Made by a program: the position numbers and the translations under genes. Shown here in pieces: positions 1 to 6,456 of a DNA stretch of 14,125 bases. Within the stretch, counting starts at the first letter, position 1, and every line of letters starts with the position of its first letter. Location: positions 1-14,125 of the forward strand of contig JBPOHI010000214.1 in NCBI GenBank assembly GCA_052035735.1, written 5' to 3'. The notes beneath the pieces were generated by a model. That model saw nothing but the letters and a program-made list of their open reading frames with translations. It did no database searches and was not told the origin of the DNA. This stretch comes from JAGPDF01 sp052035735 (GTDB lineage Bacteria > Acidobacteriota > Thermoanaerobaculia > Multivoradales > JAGPDF01).

Positions 1-163
1 CGCCGTCCAGGCGCTCCGCCGCGGGGTCGATGGCGAGATCGAGGTCGTAGGCGAGGACGTCGTAGGCCGCCTGGTCCGCCGAGAGCGGCCCGCCGGTGTC
101 GGCGGAAAGCACCGACGCAGTCAGAGATACGACAACGAACGACGACAGCAGCACGGTTCGCAT
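1..163 (-). CDS. Secreted protein, N-terminal part, M1 metallopeptidase-like (cut by window edge)
   Basis: Only the first 54 codons lie inside the window. The ATG is at 161-163 on the minus strand. The product opens with a Sec signal peptide: an arginine at residue 2, a hydrophobic core at residues 4-19, and a likely cut after A21. It then reads GPLSADQAAYDVLAYDLDLA followed by IDPAAERLDG. This matches the start of the N-terminal beta-sandwich of M1-family aminopeptidases, where a phrase like YDV-x-x-YDLDL-x-IDP is typical. The zinc site (HExxH) would lie beyond the edge, so the enzyme class is inferred from this short stretch only. No clear Shine-Dalgarno sequence precedes the ATG. The gene follows the PHP gene on the same strand after 76 bp and could be its operon partner. 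The codon choice, signal peptide and frame make the gene itself quite certain. Confidence 0.6.
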   Translation of the reverse strand, partial: MRTVLLSSFVVVSLTASVLSADTGGPLSADQAAYDVLAYDLDLAIDPAAERLDG

Positions 164-239
164 GCTGCGAGGCTACCAAGAGTGGGCCCCGACGGCACTC
201 GGGTGCTCGACCGCCGGGAGAGTGGAGAGGTCGGCGCCC

Positions 240-1739
240 TTATGCCGGGATCGAAGCAGCGGCGGCTGGCTGGGAGCTCTGCCTGGAACAGCGACCGCGC
301 CAGACGGAGGTCGCCAGCCAGACTGCGGCGAGCAGCGCCACGGCGCCGAGCAGCGAAATGTGGGTGCCAACTTCACGCGGAAATCCGGAGGTCGTCAGGC
401 CATTCGCCCTTGCCAAGAGCAGTCTCAGCCCGACCCACGACAAGCCGGTTCCGCCAAGGGAGAGCAGCAGCACGAGGAGTGACTTGCCGGGTGCGAGCCC
501 GAGGCGAAGGAGCACCAGCACCAACACCAGCACCAACGCAGCCCAAACCCACCAGGAGATGACCCGCGCCAGTGAAAGCTCCGCTGCGTAGCGCAGAGGT
601 TCAACGATCGGAGCAAAGACGCCGCGCAACGGCGACGGCGACCCGAGATAGCCCGCCACCACGGGGATGAAGTCCGCCGTATCGCGGTCACGCAGTTTCT
701 TCACCACCAGCTCGGCGATCTCGTCCGCAGATGCAGGCACGCCTTCCGGCGTACGAATCACGGTCCAGGTTCGCGCGACCCCACCCCAACCGTGCCAGTC
801 GGATGAGGCAAGCAGGACCAGGCCGCGTTCCCGGGCCACTTCGAGCAACCGCTGGCGCACTTCCGACGGGATCCGCGGGTGACCGGAATTCGCGATCTCG
901 AAGGCATCGAAGCCGGCCTCGGCGAGGGGAATCACATCTTCCAGTCGCAGCTTGAAGGCCAGCGCAATGACTGCGCCGCGATGTTGCTCATGGACGTAGG
1001 TGGCGTAGCGGGCCGGAAAGGTCGGGTCCCTGGGATCGTCCGGACTCTGGTAGTCCGGCTCCAGCCCGAGCCCGAGCAGGAAGGCTCCCGTCCGCTTCCA
1101 CCGCAACTCCGTCCCCAGGATCACCGCGGGCCGGGGCGTGGACGCTGCCAGCCCGGCGGTATCGGCACCCGCGCTCGTCGCGACATGCGCGTGCTCGGTG
1201 AGAGCCACGACGTTGATTCCGGCGGCGGAGTGCCAGGCGAGGTTCTCCGCTTCGGTGACCAGTCCGTCGTGGGATCGGAACGTGTGCGACTGGAGATCCG
1301 CGACCAGGGTCTTCGCATCGTCCACCACCAGACGCCACCCGGGGAGACGGATCATCAGGGCGCAGACCATCCACACGACCAGCACGAGGCCGGCGGCAAC
1401 TCCCGTTCCGACCGCTCGCAACGCGCACCGCCAGCGAGAGTGGGCGTGTCGCCTTCGCATGTCGGTCACCAGCCGCCAGGCCGCGACGCCAAGAACGAGC
1501 CAGATCAGAGCTGCAGCGCCAGCCACCCGGAAGTCCGGGGCGCCGGCGAGGATGTGAATGGGCGCGGCCCAAGGCTCGATGAGGCTGCTCCAACCGGAGG
1601 GTTCCAGGCGCATCCCGGCCAGACGGGAGTGGTCGCGCGCGTCAAACGGACCCTGGGGTTGGAGCGGAAGCGCGGCGCAGACGCTGAGCACGAGGAGTCC
1701 GACGAGGATCCCTCCGGTGAGCAGACCCATGGCCCGCAT
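240..1739 (-). CDS. Membrane-anchored PHP-domain metal-dependent phosphoesterase
   Basis: The product has 499 residues with hydrophobic helices at about 5-25, 72-91, 107-131, 392-413, 419-443 and 460-480. Between helices three and four lies a PHP-type domain (about 145-350). Its metal-ligand motifs are D148-x3-H152, H157-D-G, T-E182-H183-x-H185, E211 and a terminal D314-W-H316. PHP proteins are trinuclear-metal phosphoesterases such as histidinol phosphatase and polymerase-associated exonucleases; the substrate here is unknown. Arg-rich loops at 89-106 (VTDMRRRHAHSRWR) and at the C-terminus (about 481-486) suggest that these are cytoplasmic, which puts the PHP domain outside the membrane. The gene starts 15 bp after the EptA-like gene. 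Its AAGGAG (1750-1755) overlaps that gene's stop codon, so translation is probably coupled. M4 is an alternative start. A perfect 12-bp tandem repeat encodes part of helix four. Confidence 0.8.
   Translation of the reverse strand: MRAMGLLTGGILVGLLVLSVCAALPLQPQGPFDARDHSRLAGMRLEPSGWSSLIEPWAAPIHILAGAPDFRVAGAAALIWLVLGVAAWRLVTDMRRRHAHSRWRCALRAVGTGVAAGLVLVVWMVCALMIRLPGWRLVVDDAKTLVADLQSHTFRSHDGLVTEAENLAWHSAAGINVVALTEHAHVATSAGADTAGLAASTPRPAVILGTELRWKRTGAFLLGLGLEPDYQSPDDPRDPTFPARYATYVHEQHRGAVIALAFKLRLEDVIPLAEAGFDAFEIANSGHPRIPSEVRQRLLEVARERGLVLLASSDWHGWGGVARTWTVIRTPEGVPASADEIAELVVKKLRDRDTADFIPVVAGYLGSPSPLRGVFAPIVEPLRYAAELSLARVISWWVWAALVLVLVLVLLRLGLAPGKSLLVLLLSLGGTGLSWVGLRLLLARANGLTTSGFPREVGTHISLLGAVALLAAVWLATSVWRGRCSRQSSQPAAAASIPA
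514..537. repeat. Perfect 12-bp tandem repeat, two copies
   Basis: ACCAGCACCAAC occurs twice in a row with no mismatch (514-525 and 526-537), and a partial unit precedes it. On the coding (minus) strand it gives alternating Leu and Val codons in transmembrane helix four of the PHP membrane protein. Such a repeat can gain or lose units of four codons in frame by slippage. Confidence 0.8.
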
Positions 1740-1749
1740 TTCAGGAAGA

Positions 1750-1755
1750 CTCCTT
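1750..1755 (-). promoter_or_regulatory. Ribosome binding site of PHP gene overlapping the upstream stop
   Basis: AAGGAG on the minus strand lies 10 nt before the ATG at 1739. It shares base 1755 with the TGA stop (1755-1757) of the EptA-like gene. This arrangement supports the 1739 start and suggests that ribosomes finishing the first gene help load the second. Confidence 0.65.
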
Positions 1756-3317
1756 CAATTTCGATTCGCCGCGGGCGCCGGAGTGTCCAGCCGCTGCACG
1801 AAGCTCCGACTTCGATTCGCCACCGGCGACTCGATCGACAACAGGTCGAGGACGGTGTCGAAGACGTCCTGCTGGCGGTACTCGTCGCGTTCGACGATCC
1901 GGATCGGCACCGAAGCCTTCACGATCAGCGGAATCTCTGCCTGCTCCGGCGGCAAGGGGATCCCGGGCGGCACGCCATGGAACATCCGGCCCTCCTCCAT
2001 CAGCGACTCACCGTGATCAGAGAGGTAGATGAACACATAGGGCAGACCGGACTTCTCCAGCCGCGAGAGAACCTCGCCGAGGACGAAGTCGACATAGAGG
2101 ATCGTGTTGTCGTAGGAGTTGTAGAGCTCGTCGAGGCTGCACCGGTTGGCGACATCGGAATCGGTGCAGCCCGGCTCGAAGCGCAAGAACTCCGGCGGGT
2201 GACGATCGCGGTAGATGGCGCCGTGGCTTCCGCCGCCCAGGTGGAGAACGACGAAACTCGGCCCGGACCGGTACGCCGCGAGATCCCGCTCCAGAAGCGG
2301 GAGGACGTCCTCGTCGTAGCACTTCCCGCCATGCCCGCAGTCGGAGACCCTCGTCTCGCCCGGCTCCACGCAGTTCTCGTACAGGGTGTAGTTCACGTGG
2401 CAAACCGTGGGCACTCCGAGCCTGGAAGCGACCTGGGGGAGCGTCACATCGTCTCTGGCGAGAATCTCGGGGAGGGCGTTCAAGGTGGATCCGCGCCTCG
2501 CCACTCCGTCGAGGAGATGAAGACCTGCCATGGCCTGCAAGACGGGATTGGTCTCTCGCCGCTCGTAGCCGTAGAGGCTGAAGTTGCTCCGGCGCGAAGA
2601 CTCACCGATCGCGAGGACAACTACCAGGTCGTCCTGCCGCGTCACGCGACCGACGATCTCGACCACCTTCCGGCGCCGAAGGTAGGGCTTGGCCAGCTTG
2701 CCCGCGGCGCTCAGCGTGCCGGAGATCACGTTGACGGGTACGAGCGAGTAGACGATGTACTTGTTCGAGACGTTCCCTGCGCGAAGGATGGCGTTGTAGT
2801 TCGAGTACAGGGCGAGGACCGCCACAGCCAAGCCTCCGACGACGAGCTTCGCAGAGCCCAACAGATACCTGCCCGCGCTCGCGAAAGTGATCTCGACCCT
2901 GCCCAGGAGCACCACGGGGAGAGCGATCAGCAGGAGCGCCCAGGGAACCATCCCCACGGAGAGCAGCTGGCCCACCTCCGTCGGATCGGTGTGAATCGTG
3001 TTCAGGATCATCGAGCTGTCGATGGCCACGCCGTACTTCGAGATGAAGTAGGCGGCGGACACGCTGGCCAGCAGGATCAGGATCGCGAGGGGCTTGATCG
3101 TCCACCGGTGAGCCAGCAACACGAAGAAGACCAGGAACAGACACTGCCCAGCCAGGAGATAGGCCGCCAGGGCGACGAAGTCATATCCCCCGTTCCGGGG
3201 AAACCACTGCGCCAACCTGCCGAAGTTGAGAGCGTTGCAGACCAGGTACAGCAGGCCGCAGAAGAGAACCGAGAACTGCGCGTGAGAAACCTCGAACTTG
3301 CGCTTCTCAGCGGGCAT
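1755..3317 (-). CDS. EptA/MCR-like phosphoethanolamine transferase (sulfatase superfamily)
   Basis: The 520-residue protein has five predicted membrane helices (about 14-33, 47-69, 74-93, 120-140, 153-173) and then an alkaline-phosphatase-fold domain outside the membrane, the layout of EptA, EptB and MCR enzymes. These move phosphoethanolamine from phosphatidylethanolamine to lipid A or other glycans. Motifs: IGES with metal ligand E239, followed by FSLYGYERRETNP; nucleophile T278 in RRGSTLNALP; H365 in GGGSHG; SDHGES with D434 and H435; and FHG with H447. Cysteines 306/316, 327/333 and 384/393 can form disulfides, but the cysteine pair that normally flanks the nucleophile is replaced by R274 and E284. 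Length and motif order fit the family well. GGAGG (3327-3331) lies 9 nt before the ATG. It is the first gene of an operon with the PHP membrane protein. The acceptor is unknown. Confidence 0.9.
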   Translation of the reverse strand: MPAEKRKFEVSHAQFSVLFCGLLYLVCNALNFGRLAQWFPRNGGYDFVALAAYLLAGQCLFLVFFVLLAHRWTIKPLAILILLASVSAAYFISKYGVAIDSSMILNTIHTDPTEVGQLLSVGMVPWALLLIALPVVLLGRVEITFASAGRYLLGSAKLVVGGLAVAVLALYSNYNAILRAGNVSNKYIVYSLVPVNVISGTLSAAGKLAKPYLRRRKVVEIVGRVTRQDDLVVVLAIGESSRRSNFSLYGYERRETNPVLQAMAGLHLLDGVARRGSTLNALPEILARDDVTLPQVASRLGVPTVCHVNYTLYENCVEPGETRVSDCGHGGKCYDEDVLPLLERDLAAYRSGPSFVVLHLGGGSHGAIYRDRHPPEFLRFEPGCTDSDVANRCSLDELYNSYDNTILYVDFVLGEVLSRLEKSGLPYVFIYLSDHGESLMEEGRMFHGVPPGIPLPPEQAEIPLIVKASVPIRIVERDEYRQQDVFDTVLDLLSIESPVANRSRSFVQRLDTPAPAANRN

Positions 3318-3558
3318 CGCAAGCCCCCTCCGCAGCGCTGGCGCGGAGGACCGCTACCGAGGTCCGAGGGGTGGCTTCGTCGTGGACGACCATTCGGACC
3401 TCGATCGTGCAGGAAATTGCTCTACGCCGCAAGGCCCGCCGAAAGGCTTGGCGGGGCGGCGCCGCCTCAACCCGCCAGCGAGACTCCGATGAGATGCCCG
3501 ACGCCGCAGGTGAGGCTGGCGGCGAAACCCGCGCTCTCCGCAGACGTAAAGTCGAGAC
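3318..3558. promoter_or_regulatory. Divergent control region between transferase operon and metalloprotease gene
   Basis: This 241-bp spacer must carry promoters for both directions. It holds a 10-bp-arm inverted repeat (3358-3403) with a smaller palindrome inside it. It also has a CCCGCC/GGCGGG stem (3435-3440 with 3450-3455) and the palindrome GCGGCGCCGC (3457-3466). No convincing -35/-10 pair was identified on either strand. The frames crossing it are shadows. Confidence 0.45.
3358..3403. repeat. Inverted repeat with nested palindrome in leader of transferase gene
   Basis: CGAGGTCCGA (3358-3367) and TCGGACCTCG (3394-3403) are perfect 10-bp inverted arms around a 26-bp spacer. Inside the spacer, GTCGT-GG-ACGAC (3379-3390) is a second palindrome. 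The element lies about 40-86 nt upstream of the EptA-like start. It could be an operator, or an RNA hairpin if transcribed. There is no T-run, so it is not a typical intrinsic terminator. Confidence 0.55.
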
Positions 3559-4548
3559 ATGCCGAGCTCTCCCGCTCTCTTCCGAATCGCCCTCCTGGCG
3601 GTCGTCGCCGCCAGCCTGGGCGCGCCAATCCTGAGCACACCTGCCGCCGCAGCAGAGAACGCGACGCCCCCGGCCGCCCAGTCCGCGACCGCGCACGATT
3701 GCCGGATCACCGATCTGATGCCCGACTTCTGGACCTTCTGGCGCCAGGCCCAGGAGACGCCGCGCGAGCGCTGGCCGTCGCTCTTCCGCGCCCTGGTCCG
3801 CGAGCGCCACGCCGCCGTGTACGACGTCGTTTTCAAGAATCTGCCGATGTCCGAAGACGAGTTGGTCGGGACCTCGTTCGGGCGGATGGAACCCCACGTC
3901 GGCACGCTCGGCGCTCTGTCGGCGGCGCTCAGCAACAGTCTTCCTCAGCGCATCGACAGCTTCCGCCGCGATTTTCCCGCCTTCCGCTGCGACGTACCGG
4001 TGATCTTTCTCTACTCCGCCGGCGCCTTCGACGGCGCGATCCGCGCGGTGGGAGAGCAGCGCACCCTGATGTTCGGACTCGATGTCGTTGCCCGGCTCCA
4101 CGGCGAACAGGGTGAGCCGCTCTACGTCCACGAGCTCTTTCATCTCTACCACGGACAGCAGGCGACACCGCCCGGCGAGACCGAAGAGCGGCTGTTCTGG
4201 TCGCTCTGGCGTGAAGGTCTCGCCACCTCGGTGGCCTGTGGCCCGAACCCGTCACGCGCTAGCTGGACCGCTTGCGGGCTACCGGCGGTGGCCGAGGAAT
4301 CCGGGCGCGCCCCGGACCTCGCGCGACTCGTCGCCGCGGCGTTGGACAGCACCTCGCAGGAGGATTACGCGCGGTTCTTCCTCGGCGGCAGGGAGTCGGC
4401 GGAAGTTCCCGCCCGCTCCGGCTATTGGATCGGCTACCTGGTGGCGCAGCGAGCGGCCAGGGACCAGAGCGTCGTCGCGCTCGCCCGCCTGGGTCCCGAG
4501 GCCGTTCGCCCGTTGATCGTCGAGGCGTTGTCCGAGATCGAAAAGTAG
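3559..4548 (+). CDS. Secreted HExxH zinc metalloprotease-like protein
   Basis: The 329-residue product begins with a Sec signal peptide (hydrophobic core about 9-25, likely cut in the APILSTPAAAA region near residue 32) and should be exported. H191-E-L-F-H195 is a zinc-protease HExxH motif. W-R-E219-G-L-A-T follows 24 residues later and can supply the third, glutamate ligand, as in gluzincins. The later SGYWIGYLVAQ (287-297) resembles the helix that often follows the active site in DUF2268-like predicted Zn-proteases. C48, C144, C227 and C239 could form disulfides. I cannot assign a named family with certainty, and the substrate is unknown. The ATG at 3559 fits the signal peptide, although only a weak purine stretch precedes it. 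It is divergent from the transferase operon and is followed by a 431-bp gap. Confidence 0.8.
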   Translation: MPSSPALFRIALLAVVAASLGAPILSTPAAAAENATPPAAQSATAHDCRITDLMPDFWTFWRQAQETPRERWPSLFRALVRERHAAVYDVVFKNLPMSEDELVGTSFGRMEPHVGTLGALSAALSNSLPQRIDSFRRDFPAFRCDVPVIFLYSAGAFDGAIRAVGEQRTLMFGLDVVARLHGEQGEPLYVHELFHLYHGQQATPPGETEERLFWSLWREGLATSVACGPNPSRASWTACGLPAVAEESGRAPDLARLVAAALDSTSQEDYARFFLGGRESAEVPARSGYWIGYLVAQRAARDQSVVALARLGPEAVRPLIVEALSEIEK

Positions 4549-4979
4549 CCCGTGGCAGCATCCTGGAACCATACCTCCCTCGGGCTTGCTTGCAGGTCGG
4601 GCGCGGAGTGGCGCACAGGACGCGACTCCTCGGCTCTCATGGCGCCATCCGAGACGACGATGGCTCGAGCGAGTTGGAAGCTCGTTGTCGCATCTTCCCT
4701 TCCCAAGCCTCTGCTCGGGACCCGACCTTGAGCTCGATGGTGTCGCACACCTGACGGTACCCCGCACGCGCGTCATCCCGACCGACAGGCCTCCGTGCGT
4801 GCAGCGGCATGAAGACAGGGTCGGCGCCATGCAGTGCAAGGACCTGACGCTGGCGTCATCCGTGCGGCGGCGTGCAGAGCCTGGACTCGAGGCCGGAGCG
4901 CGCGAGGTCGAGGGCTCGCGCGGTATGCGAGGATCTGCCGCATGGCGCGCGTGAAGCAGACGTCCCGTGGGGCGACCGC
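4549..4979. other. 431-bp intergenic stretch, no full gene seen
   Basis: None of the frames here shows a recognisable product, a good ribosome binding site with a sensible protein, or conserved motifs, apart from the 13-codon leader ORF near the end. The first two thirds are visibly less GC-rich than the flanking genes. Small symmetric elements are the perfect palindrome ATGGCGCCAT (4639-4648), a CGAGC/GCTCG hairpin (4666-4684) and TGACGC-TG-GCGTCA (4845-4858). The last is a plausible operator-like site 120-135 bp upstream of the lipoprotein start. The stretch probably carries the lipoprotein promoter. It may also hold degraded sequence. Confidence 0.5.
4929..4933 (+). promoter_or_regulatory. 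Ribosome binding site of leader ORF
   Basis: GAGGA lies 8 nt before the ATG at 4942. The lipoprotein ATG at 4980 has only a poor purine match upstream, so this site may serve the lipoprotein indirectly through coupled translation. Confidence 0.4.
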
Positions 4980-4983
4980 ATGA
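4942..4983 (+). CDS. Possible 13-codon leader ORF overlapping the lipoprotein start
   Basis: The frame reads MARVKQTSRGATA and ends in TGA at 4981-4983. That stop overlaps the ATG of the sulfatase-fold lipoprotein as ATGA (4980-4983). A good Shine-Dalgarno sequence (4929-4933) precedes it. The ATGA overlap and the weak site of the main gene suggest translational coupling. The peptide has no known domain. Its likeness to the histone H3 N-terminus is surely chance. A start so short can arise randomly in GC-rich DNA, so this is tentative. Confidence 0.3.
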   Translation: MARVKQTSRGATA

Positions 4984-6431
4984 CCGGCGGCAGGACCGTC
5001 CTGCCCGCCGCCGCGCGCGCCGCTCTGGCTCTGGCCCTGCTCGGCGCCGGCTGCGGCACCAGGAAGTCCGAGTCCGCGCCGGGAGCCGCGGCGTCGGCTG
5101 CGGGAGGACCCGCGGCGCGGGTGGAGCGGCCGAACCTCGTGCTCTACGTCGTCGACACCCTGCGCGCCGATCACCTGGGGTGCTACGGGTACGACCGGCC
5201 GACCTCGCCCCGGCTCGACGCGTTCGCACGTGAAGGGGTGCGCTTCGCCGGGGCGCGGGCGCAGAGCTCGTGGACCAAGCCGGCGATGGCGACCCTCCTC
5301 ACCGGCCTCCATCCCGTCACGCACGGCGCGGAGCGGCGCAACCAGGGGATCGCTCCCGAGGTGCGGACGCTCGCCGAGCGTCTCTCCGCGGCGGGCTACG
5401 AGACCGCGATGTTCACCACCAACCCGACCGTGGTCGAGAAGTTCGGCTTCGGGCGCGGCTTCGACCGCTTCGAGTACGTGCACCAGCTCCGGGGACGGAA
5501 GCGCCGGAGCGTCGATTCCGCCGAGATGCATCGGGCGGCGGCCGCCTGGCTCAGCGGGCGCGCCGCGCCGGAGCGCCCGTTCTTCCTCGTCGTCCACACC
5601 CTCGATCCGCATGACCCGTACCGGCCGCGGGAGCCGTACCGCAGCCGCTTCGCCCCCGGCGTCGATGTCGCCTCGGCCTGTTGCTTCCGCGGCGAGCAGC
5701 TCGCGGCGCTGTCAGCGGAGCAGGCAGCGGTCCGGCGGCGCGATTCGCTGGCGCTCTACGACGGCGAGATCGCCCAGAACGACGCGAGCTTCGGCCGCCT
5801 GTTGGACGATCTCCATGCCCGCGGCCTGCTGCAGCGCTCGGCGGTCGTCTTCACCGCCGACCACGGCGAGGAGTTCCACGAGCACGGTGGCTGGCGGCAC
5901 GCCGAGTCGCTGTTCGAGGAGGTGCTGCGGGTGCCGCTGGTCGTGCGGCTGCCGGAGGGTGCCCCGGCGGGGGCCATCGTGGAGGATCCGGCCGACCAGA
6001 TCGACCTGGCTCCGACCCTGCTCGAGCTCGCCGGCATCGCGATGCCGCCGGAGCTCCCGGGGGCGAGTCTCCTGCCGCGAATCGGCGGCGGGGCGCCGCC
6101 TCCGCGCGAGTCGCTCGCCTGGCTGCGACACCCGGCGTTCGAGGTGGTCGCGATCCGCGACGGCAACTGGAAGTGGCTGCGGCACGACGGCCCACCGCGC
6201 GTTGCGACGGCCGGGCTCGCGGGCGCCGCCGGGCCGGCAGAGGCGCTCTACGACCTCGCGGCCGACCCCGGCGAGCAGCAGAACCTCCTCGCCACCGAGC
6301 CCGACCGCCGCCGCGCGCTCGCGCTGCGGGTCAAAGCGGCGCGCGCCCGCCTCGCGCGCCGCGAGAACGCGGGAGAGGTCGAGATCGACCCCGAGCTCGA
6401 CGCCGAGCTGCGCGCCTTGGGCTATCTCTAG
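4980..6431 (+). CDS. Sulfatase/alkaline-phosphatase-fold lipoprotein
   Basis: From the ATG at 4980 the product has 483 residues. Upstream in-frame starts would add a non-signal extension, whereas this start gives a lipoprotein signal: hydrophobic residues 8-21, then GAG-C25 as the probable lipidated cysteine (the -3 residue is Gly, slightly off consensus). The sulfatase fold follows. Its motifs are VVDTLRADHLGCYGY with metal ligand D59; SSWTKPAMATLLTGLHP, where the nucleophile position is T99; HTLDPH (206-211); TADHGEEFHEHG with D294 and H295; and WKW with K398. The C-terminus LRALGYL is common in this group. Because the CxPxR formylglycine signature is replaced by T-K-P-A-M, classical sulfatase maturation is not expected. 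Phosphate or phosphodiester chemistry, or transferase activity, is possible. It acts at the membrane surface or in the periplasm. Confidence 0.85.
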   Translation: MTGGRTVLPAAARAALALALLGAGCGTRKSESAPGAAASAAGGPAARVERPNLVLYVVDTLRADHLGCYGYDRPTSPRLDAFAREGVRFAGARAQSSWTKPAMATLLTGLHPVTHGAERRNQGIAPEVRTLAERLSAAGYETAMFTTNPTVVEKFGFGRGFDRFEYVHQLRGRKRRSVDSAEMHRAAAAWLSGRAAPERPFFLVVHTLDPHDPYRPREPYRSRFAPGVDVASACCFRGEQLAALSAEQAAVRRRDSLALYDGEIAQNDASFGRLLDDLHARGLLQRSAVVFTADHGEEFHEHGGWRHAESLFEEVLRVPLVVRLPEGAPAGAIVEDPADQIDLAPTLLELAGIAMPPELPGASLLPRIGGGAPPPRESLAWLRHPAFEVVAIRDGNWKWLRHDGPPRVATAGLAGAAGPAEALYDLAADPGEQQNLLATEPDRRRALALRVKAARARLARRENAGEVEIDPELDAELRALGYL

Positions 6432-6456
6432 AACACCATAGAATCGCCTGCGAACC

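Noticed and set aside
879..4115. Very long plus-strand open frame of 1078 codons opposite the PHP and EptA-like genes
   Set aside because: It is antisense to two genes with clear motifs, has shadow-type composition (Arg, Gly, His, Pro rich), no domain and no credible start site. Long stop-free antisense frames are expected at this GC content.
3307..4152. Minus-strand 281-codon frame opposite the metalloprotease
   Set aside because: It overlaps the protease on the other strand and reads like its shadow. The plus-strand product has a signal peptide and HExxH motif.
4942..4983. Likeness of MARVKQTSRGATA to the histone H3 N-terminus
   Set aside because: Only a few residues match, in a 13-codon frame with no histone fold. 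Chance.
4279..5229. Minus-strand 316-codon frame across the intergenic gap
   Set aside because: Low-complexity Arg/Ser/Ala-rich product overlapping two real genes. No motif or supported start.
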